A DNA stretch of 64,000 bases from positions 310,001-374,000 of the forward strand of contig NZ_RQFT01000007.1 of the NCBI RefSeq assembly GCF_004769525.1. Direction: 5' to 3'. A program made the translations under genes and the position numbers. Each line of letters opens with the position of its first letter. Position 1 is the stretch's first letter. The notes under the pieces are model-generated. The model did no database searches. It was not told the DNA's origin and worked only from the letters and a program-made list of their open reading frames with translations. The DNA is from Leptospira bouyouniensis. Lineage in GTDB: Bacteria > Spirochaetota > Leptospiria > Leptospirales > Leptospiraceae. Positions 58,502-64,000 of the stretch are shown in pieces.

Positions 58502-59605
58502 TTATTGTTGCGGTGTGTTAGTAGTTCCTTGAGCTGGTTTTGCGGGAACATTGAGAGCTTTTTTACGTTCTTGATCGTATTTCATGAACACCATGTTATT
58601 GGAATCATAATCGTAAACTCGACCTCTCACGTCTGCATGGTCCACTCGATACTCTTCTGGCACTCGAACATCAAACATTGCTTGGATTCGATGGTCATAC
58701 TTTACATAAGGATTCTTAGAAAAGTCATATGTAACACCATCAACTTTTACAGGTTGCCCTTCAACACTCGCACCAGTTTCATCTTTAACTGCTTCTGATT
58801 TTGCCTGTGAGTTATTGAGATAATAGTTATCATAAGGGTATTTTAATTTATAGATATTGATGGCATTGGCTTTTGAATCACGAGCAAGGTTGATTGCTCC
58901 GAAATACAACTCAATACGATACTTTCTATGTGATGGTTGTAGTTTTTGGTGTTTTTCTAAATTACGTTCCACTTTTAATGCGTTGGCTCTTGCTTCTTTT
59001 GCAAGACCTAAGTGTTTGTAACCAAGCTCCATATTCTTTTCAATGTCATACTTATTATAGCTATAATGTGCCTCTTTTGGGTCGTACATCCTTCTTTGGA
59101 ATGGTGCTTCACGAGGAAGGTCCATCACATCCTGGCGGAAATAAGATCCTTTTCCATATTCAATGGAAATATCAAGAAGAGCTTTATCCAAGGGATTGTT
59201 TGGATTTTTACGTTCCATTGCTGTTTTCATCATCTCTTCAGCCCGGAGGATGTATAACTGCGAAAGTTCTTCCGTCATTTTTTCAACTGCCAATTGGCAT
59301 TCGAGAAAACGTTGGTAAGCAGAAGGAAAGTTTCCTTCAAAATGGTATTGTAATCCTTCTTGGTAGATACGTTTGGCTTCTAAGTATTTTTTCATACGGA
59401 AACCTTCTTTCCCTTCGGGAGCATTTAACTCGGTAGGTTTCCCTTCCGCATCTTCCCCACGAAAGTTTTTAACGACTGGTTCAAGCTCACGTAGGTATGT
59501 TAAGAGCTCGATTCGTTTTTGGTAGGATTTACTGGAGACCGATTCCGCAAACATAGGTGCTTGCATCACGAGACTCATCATGAGAATAAGAAGGGATTGT
59601 TTCAT
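58502..59605 (-). CDS. Secreted helical protein, spirochete-type
   Basis: 367 residues from ATG 59605 (an ATG at 59620 adds five). The signal MKQSLLILMMSLVMQAPMFA is followed by an almost fully helical, charged body with TPR-like segments (YLEAKRIYQEGLQYHFEGNF, AYQRFLECQLAVEKMTEEL, NMELGYKHLGLAKEARANAL). The C-terminus is Pro/Gln/Thr-rich and disordered. Periplasmic. Leptospira has periplasmic helical proteins that coat the flagellar filament (FcpA/FcpB); the style is similar but I cannot establish homology, so this is only a suggestion. Monocistronic, with its own terminator. Confidence 0.6.
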   Translation of the reverse strand: MKQSLLILMMSLVMQAPMFAESVSSKSYQKRIELLTYLRELEPVVKNFRGEDAEGKPTELNAPEGKEGFRMKKYLEAKRIYQEGLQYHFEGNFPSAYQRFLECQLAVEKMTEELSQLYILRAEEMMKTAMERKNPNNPLDKALLDISIEYGKGSYFRQDVMDLPREAPFQRRMYDPKEAHYSYNKYDIEKNMELGYKHLGLAKEARANALKVERNLEKHQKLQPSHRKYRIELYFGAINLARDSKANAINIYKLKYPYDNYYLNNSQAKSEAVKDETGASVEGQPVKVDGVTYDFSKNPYVKYDHRIQAMFDVRVPEEYRVDHADVRGRVYDYDSNNMVFMKYDQERKKALNVPAKPAQGTTNTPQQ

Positions 59606-59756
59606 TGCTCTGCCATTCATTCCGTTTCCGTACTTTCCTTCGTTAGAAGAATCTTACAAGTAATTTCAGGGTGTCCCCTGTGAGTATTATCGGAGATTTA
59701 TGATATTGGATTGACAGATTGTATTTTAAAATTGAGCCTTTTCCTAGATTTTTCCT

Positions 59757-60635
59757 ATGTCCCAAGCCGCTGCCCAGTCAAAAAAAGTATCTTTTCGTGC
59801 CAAAGAGTCTACAGCTTGCCCAATTTGTGATGAAAATCACCAAAAGGAGCAGATGTTCCAAGGGGGTGGTCGACTCATCGCTGGGAAATTAGCCCAAGAT
59901 TTACGTCGTCTCTACGAAAAAAATAGGAAATTTGGACGTGTGAGTCCTCTGGATTATGTCATGACAGTCTGTCCGAGGTGTTTGTATTCTTCTTTTCCGA
60001 AAGATTGGAATGCACTGAACCCCGCTGACAACGAAGCGATTCGTATGGCAACCGATGCTCGCAGAAGTTATATAGAAAAAATTCTTGGTCCACTGGATTT
60101 CACACAGGACCGCCAAATCGTGTTAGGTGCCGCTTCTTATTTACTTGGGATGGATTGTTACCAATTACGTGGTGTGAGTGTTGCCCCTACACCGAAAAAA
60201 GCAGTTTGTGCGATTCGTGCTGCTTGGTATTTTTCAGACCTTCATGATGAATTCCCCCATATCGGATATGATAAAATTAGAGATTTACTCTACCAAAAAG
60301 CTGCGGTCATTTACGGTTATACATTAGAACTCATGCAGAATGGAAACGAACCTGTAGACCAAGCCGCAGGGATGTTAGGACCTGATACGGACAACAATTG
60401 GGGATTTGACGGTGTTATTTATTTGAATGCATTCCTAACAAAAAAGTTCAAAGACCAAATGGCCCCAAAACCCGAAGACCAAGTGTTACTTTTATCACGA
60501 GCTAAACGAACACTTGCTAGGTTGTATGGTTCAGGAAAAGCAAGTAAAGGAAAACCTGGTCCTATCGTGGAAATGACACGAGAGTTATACGACGAATACA
60601 ATGCAATATTAGAAGCAATGGGAGGCGAGAAGTAA
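59757..60635 (+). CDS. DUF2225 family protein
   Basis: 292 residues. Two Cys pairs typical of DUF2225 lie near the start (ACPICDENH at about 21-24 and VCPRCLYSSFP near 72), probably binding zinc. The rest is helical with TPR-like character (AAWYFSDLHDEFPHIGYDKI, VLLLSRAKRTLARLYG). Function unknown; members in other bacteria are often uncharacterised cytoplasmic proteins. truA follows 4 bases later, so the two are co-transcribed. Confidence 0.82.
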   Translation: MSQAAAQSKKVSFRAKESTACPICDENHQKEQMFQGGGRLIAGKLAQDLRRLYEKNRKFGRVSPLDYVMTVCPRCLYSSFPKDWNALNPADNEAIRMATDARRSYIEKILGPLDFTQDRQIVLGAASYLLGMDCYQLRGVSVAPTPKKAVCAIRAAWYFSDLHDEFPHIGYDKIRDLLYQKAAVIYGYTLELMQNGNEPVDQAAGMLGPDTDNNWGFDGVIYLNAFLTKKFKDQMAPKPEDQVLLLSRAKRTLARLYGSGKASKGKPGPIVEMTRELYDEYNAILEAMGGEK

Positions 60636-60639
60636 GGGT

Positions 60640-61434
60640 TTGCCCAACTACGCTCTGCTTGTCGAATATGATGGCACCCATTTTAATGGTTGGCAAAAAC
60701 AAAAAAACCTACCGACAGTCCAATCTTCTATCGAATCGGCTCTAGCAATCATCCTCAGAAAAAACCCCGCCTCACGTTTGTCAGTTGCTGGGAGGACCGA
60801 CACAGGTGTACATGCTCTGGGAATGGTCTGTAATTTTAAAACAGAAAATCCTATTCCCAATTTTCATAAACTTCTTGTTTCACTCAACGCACTCACTCCC
60901 AATGCTGTTTCTGTTAAAAATGTAGTCGAAGTTCCTGCTGAATTCCATGCCCGGTTTAGTTGTACTGGCAGAGAGTATATTTATAAATTATACTATAGCA
61001 AATACGAAAGTAGTTTTGTAGAGGGACGGGCATTTTGGGTCAAAAGCCATATCAACTGGGAAAAAGTGGAAAAACAACTTCAGGTGCTTGTTGGTGAAAA
61101 AGATTTCCGTTCTTTGACAAAAGCTAAGTCTATGGCTGGAAAACGAGCGATCCGAGAGATTTTGGCCATTCAATTAGAGAAACTAACCCCAGAATGGTAC
61201 CAGATCCGGATCCGGGCAAACGGATTTATGCATAATATGGTACGGATTACAGTAGGAACTTTACTGGACATAGGGAAGGGACGTTGGGAATCTAGATCCA
61301 TAGACTCCATTTTGGAAGAAAAGAACCGAACGCAGGCTGGTGTTACCCTACCGCCTGATGGGCTCTATTTTGTCCGCGCGTATTACGAAGATCATCCGGA
61401 AATTCATGAATTGTACAAAATCCCTCTTCCTTAG
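60640..61434 (+). CDS. truA: tRNA pseudouridine(38-40) synthase
   Basis: 264 residues from a TTG start. The catalytic Asp is residue 54 in AGRTDTGVHALGM. Other conserved blocks: YDGTHFNGWQ at the N-terminus, FHARFSCTGREYIYKL, and HNMVRITVGTLLDIGKG near the C-terminus. It modifies the anticodon stem-loop of several tRNAs. The 3' end overlaps the next gene by 29 bases. Confidence 0.93.
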   Translation: MPNYALLVEYDGTHFNGWQKQKNLPTVQSSIESALAIILRKNPASRLSVAGRTDTGVHALGMVCNFKTENPIPNFHKLLVSLNALTPNAVSVKNVVEVPAEFHARFSCTGREYIYKLYYSKYESSFVEGRAFWVKSHINWEKVEKQLQVLVGEKDFRSLTKAKSMAGKRAIREILAIQLEKLTPEWYQIRIRANGFMHNMVRITVGTLLDIGKGRWESRSIDSILEEKNRTQAGVTLPPDGLYFVRAYYEDHPEIHELYKIPLP

Positions 61435-62044
61435 TATCCTTCTCATTTTCACTCTTTTCTCAGGTTCTCTTGCTTCTCAAACCCTTGAGGAGTATAACAA
61501 ACGCCGCTATGAAATTGGAGGTTGGGTGGGAGCTGCCAATCCCATGCCTGGGACACCCACAGTGCGAGTCCTTGAAACCACTTTAGGTGGTGGTTTTTAT
61601 GCAAGAATGCCTTGGCCATGGATTTTTTACACAGAAGTGGGTGGCTCCTATGCAGTGTTTTTGTCTAGATCCGAAAGGGCTTTAACGGCTATGCCTTTGT
61701 ATGCCGCCCTCGCATATAAAATTCCAATCGAACTTCCGATTCAATTTTTCATCAAAGGTGGTGGTGGTTCATCTTATGTAGTGGCAAGACCTGCGGATAC
61801 TGCTCGTTGGAATCCGACCGCCTTTGGTGGGTTAGAAGCTAGTTTTATTGCTGGTCGTAGAATTCGAATCGGTGTACGGTTGGATTATTATAAGATTTTT
61901 GAAACCCAAATGGATGTTCCCAATCAATACCGTTTTCCTTTAGCAAGTCCTTATGATGACCCACGTTTGCAAAACCCTGCTAATTATACCTTACAAAACG
62001 TGGATTTTTTCTATTTTGGTCTAACAGTAGGAGTTTTGTTCTGA
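61406..62044 (+). CDS. Outer-membrane beta-barrel-like protein
   Basis: 212 residues from ATG 61406. The signal is MNCTKSLFLSILLIFTLFSGSLAS. The mature part has many short amphipathic strands (YEIGGWVGAANPMPG, GGGFYARMPWPWIFYTEVGGSYAVF, GGSSYVVARP) and ends in FYFGLTVGVLF, a typical barrel-closing strand. The size fits an 8-strand barrel. The stop codon overlaps the next gene ATG by one base, so it is coupled to the lipoprotein gene. The family is unknown. Confidence 0.65.
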   Translation: MNCTKSLFLSILLIFTLFSGSLASQTLEEYNKRRYEIGGWVGAANPMPGTPTVRVLETTLGGGFYARMPWPWIFYTEVGGSYAVFLSRSERALTAMPLYAALAYKIPIELPIQFFIKGGGGSSYVVARPADTARWNPTAFGGLEASFIAGRRIRIGVRLDYYKIFETQMDVPNQYRFPLASPYDDPRLQNPANYTLQNVDFFYFGLTVGVLF

Positions 62045-63351
62045 TGAAATCTTTGCGCCTACATTTTAGTTTTCTAATCCTTAGTGTGATTTTGTTTGGA
62101 AACTGCAAAACCAAATTAGACTTAGGTGAAGAATCGACTCTCCCAGTCATCTCTACACTTTTTAATAACCGAATGTTGCTTCTGCTTAAAGGAACCTATG
62201 CAACAGACAATCCACTAGATTGGAGTGAATTAAATAACGGAACGGGTGACTTATACATTGATACACAAGGGGAAGGATTAGATCCAACCATGACCTTAAC
62301 AGATGTACCAAAAGCCGGCAATCTACCTATCTTTTTGGACATCGGAGAAGTTAGAATTTCTAGTAAGTATCTCAAAGGTTTGAATGAACTAACACAAATT
62401 AGAGATACAGTTGACTCCAACAAATTCTGGGATTACATTGCACCAAACCGACAAGTATTTTGTACTGTTACCTATTCTTTTGACAATAACACCTGTACGG
62501 AAAGTAATGGTGTCCTCAAAGCTTATGATTTTTTTAACGGTATCGGTGCGCAGTTTCCATCAAATGACCCTTCATCAGAAACCAATAGTTGGGAAGAGGC
62601 ATTGACAGCTGGCCAACCATGGTTAGGCAGAGAATATTATTATGCCGCTATTTATTTTAGATCTCTTGTCACTGGTTTTGCACTAGACGCTGGTTTACCT
62701 GTCAGAGGTCGATTTGACAATAGACCTATTGTCAATGGTTTAAACATTGTTCCACGTAACAATTATGTGGCGGGAACGTCTACTTCTGAAAAAAGTAGCA
62801 TTGTGCCAAAACTTTTCCCTGCTCTTTTCACACAATTGCCAACTCAATCAGTGCAATCCGATATGAAGATTCGTGATGGTTTTGACCCATACATTTTAGA
62901 AGTACGAGTCAATTTAAAAGAAAACTTGATGTTACATTCTTATACATCAAGCCGCTCAACGACAGTTACATATGTTGGTGTGAGTGACATCTTTTTTGAC
63001 CACAAAGGGGAAGGAGATGCTGGTGGGAATTTGCTCACCCGCGCTCGGGTGATTTACCCAGAAGTGGCATCTAGTTTGACAATTTCCGGCGGTGGGAATT
63101 CACTCCTTCACTACTATGGAATTTTCCGGTTCCAAGAAACCGAATTTATCAATGTTTTGCCTTTGGCGGCGACACCTGCAAAACAGAATGCAAAAATCAA
63201 ATACCTAAACCCAGGAACATATAAAGTTGTTTGTTTGGGTGACTTGTCAAAAAGAGACGGATATCCTGATACAGTTGTAAGAGAAACCGCTTTTACAATT
63301 CCCGATTATCCATTTCGACAGACATATAACGTTGATTTGGCATGCCCGTAG
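62044..63351 (+). CDS. Large lipoprotein, unknown function
   Basis: 435 residues. The lipoprotein signal MKSLRLHFSFLILSVILFGNC ends at Cys about residue 21. The mature chain has many polar beta-like segments and the string of landmarks WLGREYYYAAIYFRSLVTGF, RGRFDNRPIVNGLNIVPRNN and HSYTSSRSTTVTYVGVSDIF, which recur from memory in a Leptospira lipoprotein family of unknown role. It ends with a Cys (VDLACP), which may pair with another Cys (FCTVTYSF, NNTCTES). Coupled to the barrel gene upstream. Probably surface- or periplasm-anchored. Confidence 0.7.
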   Translation: MKSLRLHFSFLILSVILFGNCKTKLDLGEESTLPVISTLFNNRMLLLLKGTYATDNPLDWSELNNGTGDLYIDTQGEGLDPTMTLTDVPKAGNLPIFLDIGEVRISSKYLKGLNELTQIRDTVDSNKFWDYIAPNRQVFCTVTYSFDNNTCTESNGVLKAYDFFNGIGAQFPSNDPSSETNSWEEALTAGQPWLGREYYYAAIYFRSLVTGFALDAGLPVRGRFDNRPIVNGLNIVPRNNYVAGTSTSEKSSIVPKLFPALFTQLPTQSVQSDMKIRDGFDPYILEVRVNLKENLMLHSYTSSRSTTVTYVGVSDIFFDHKGEGDAGGNLLTRARVIYPEVASSLTISGGGNSLLHYYGIFRFQETEFINVLPLAATPAKQNAKIKYLNPGTYKVVCLGDLSKRDGYPDTVVRETAFTIPDYPFRQTYNVDLACP

Positions 63352-63428
63352 GAAAAAAATAGTTTCTAGTTTCATTTTTACTTTTTTTCGGTGGAGTTTT
63401 GATTTGTATTGGTAAAAGTACCAATCAT

Positions 63429-64000
63429 ATGAAAACGATTTTGTTCAAACTAAGAAACTTTCTCAGCAGAAACTCCGAAGTTACTGGCGATTTCCAATTT
63501 CCAATCAGATACAAACTGCTGTTAATTACATCAATCGTTTTACTATTCTCTATGTCTGGGGTGATTTTTCTTGCATCCTATTTTTTCAGAAAAGACAGTG
63601 AGATTCGAGTAAAAGAGAATAACATCAAAATCAATGAAATCCTTTCTTTAAAAGTTAAATCCGACTTACATTCAATTAGACAAGATGTTCACATCACTGC
63701 CTCTGCCATTTTTAGAAATAACCAATCAGCAAACAGCATTGCAAAAGAGTTATTTGAAGAGGATCAAAACTTCGTATTTATTGGAGCATATGATTCTAGT
63801 TTTAATCCAAAATTTGAATCTGTAAATGAAAACTTTTTACAAAAATACGATTATCAAAAATCGGAAGTCCAAGGTATTCTAAAAAAAATTCAACCTAAAC
63901 TCAAAAAATCTTTTAGCGGAACAACCGTTATATGGAATATTAGTCCACATTTCCGAAATCCAATCCTATGTATTAGTTTTCCTTTATCGGAGACAAAAGA
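63429..64000 (+). CDS. Membrane sensor protein (3' partial), cyclase-like
   Basis: About 190 codons run off the right edge. From ATG 63429 there is a short cytoplasmic start, a membrane helix (LLLITSIVLLFSMSGVIFLA), and an extracytoplasmic sensing region (RKDSEIRVKENNIKINEIL, VKSDLHSIRQDVHITASAIF, QNFVFIGAYDSSFN) resembling the single-helix sensor part of Leptospira adenylate cyclases and phosphatases. The effector domain is outside the window, so cyclase is only a guess. A hairpin (63408-63414 with 63419-63425) sits 3 bases before the ATG; a TTG at 63399 with GGTGGAG close by is another start. Confidence 0.55.
   Translation, partial: MKTILFKLRNFLSRNSEVTGDFQFPIRYKLLLITSIVLLFSMSGVIFLASYFFRKDSEIRVKENNIKINEILSLKVKSDLHSIRQDVHITASAIFRNNQSANSIAKELFEEDQNFVFIGAYDSSFNPKFESVNENFLQKYDYQKSEVQGILKKIQPKLKKSFSGTTVIWNISPHFRNPILCISFPLSETK

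Noticed and set aside
58894..59436. Plus-strand ORF of 180 codons opposite the secreted helical protein
   Set aside because: The minus-strand frame has a signal peptide, terminator and helical pattern; the opposite frame is hydrophobic noise.
59711..59740. TTGACA before the DUF2225 gene
   Set aside because: No acceptable -10 hexamer at 16-18 bases; not called a promoter.
1..64000. tRNA, rRNA, insertion sequence, integrase, phage or toxin-antitoxin genes
   Set aside because: Looked for in gaps and among proteins; none had supporting motifs or structure.

Overview
The window reads as chromosomal DNA of a Leptospira species, probably a free-living (saprophytic) one. The base composition is AT-rich, and lipoproteins carry loose spirochete-type lipoboxes. 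There are many GAF/HAMP/SpoIIE-phosphatase, class III cyclase and chemotaxis signalling proteins. The periplasmic-flagellum cap gene fliD, Leptospira-type outer-membrane barrels and DUF1566/cross-beta lipoproteins are also present. The species is inferred from protein style, not from a marker gene. I see no rRNA, tRNA, CRISPR array, IS element or phage.

Layout. 1-0.9 kb: 3' part of dusC. 0.9-4.6 kb: a decaying patch with a frameshifted LuxR-type response regulator, a truncated repeat lipoprotein, and a 7TM-DISM histidine kinase with about five lesions. 4.7-8.7 kb: a DUF2721 protein, a GC-rich structured non-coding stretch (5.32-5.56 kb), then a beta-oxidation pair (3-hydroxyacyl-CoA dehydrogenase, thiolase) and a membrane protein. 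8.8-18.7 kb: OsmC, an Aer-like chemoreceptor, two paralogous membrane SpoIIE phosphatases, a GPH-type symporter, an adenylate cyclase and a small lipoprotein. 18.7-24.4 kb: acyltransferase, dapF, methyltransferase, HAD hydrolase and small hypotheticals. 23.4-26.3 kb: fliD with a translationally coupled unknown partner. 26.4-29.9 kb: ppk and a FAD-linked dehydrogenase. 30-37.6 kb: small secreted proteins and a czcC-czcB-barrel-czcA divalent-metal efflux operon. 37.7-40.3 kb (minus strand): a ferritin-like protein, a c-type cytochrome and a beta-barrel porin. 40.4-41.5 kb: an alkyltransferase-like DNA repair protein and thiD. 41.5-47.8 kb: a GAF sigma-54 activator divergent from a GAF/SpoIIE phosphatase, coupled to tilS (frameshifted at an A10 tract) and engB. 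47.7-52.8 kb (minus): a SprA-like protein, DUF1566 lipoprotein, Omp85-type barrel and biotin carboxylase/BCCP. 52.9-59.6 kb: an LtaS-like sulfatase-fold enzyme, an 11-residue-repeat secreted protein, a remarkable three-domain fusion, an acyltransferase and a secreted helical protein. 59.8-64 kb: DUF2225, truA, a barrel, a lipoprotein and the 5' end of a membrane sensor.

Most interesting points. First, the 785-residue fusion at 55.2-57.6 kb joins an isochorismatase-fold domain that seems to lack its catalytic residues, an aminoglycoside-phosphotransferase-like kinase, and a dual-specificity phosphatase. It is divergent from a small secreted repeat protein whose pattern resembles the predicted 7(1) septoil-knot family. 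Second, tilS is broken by one base at an A10 tract. It is normally essential, so this is either an assembly error or frame restoration by slippage. Third, the GC-rich element at 5.32-5.56 kb can form long nested helices ahead of the beta-oxidation genes.
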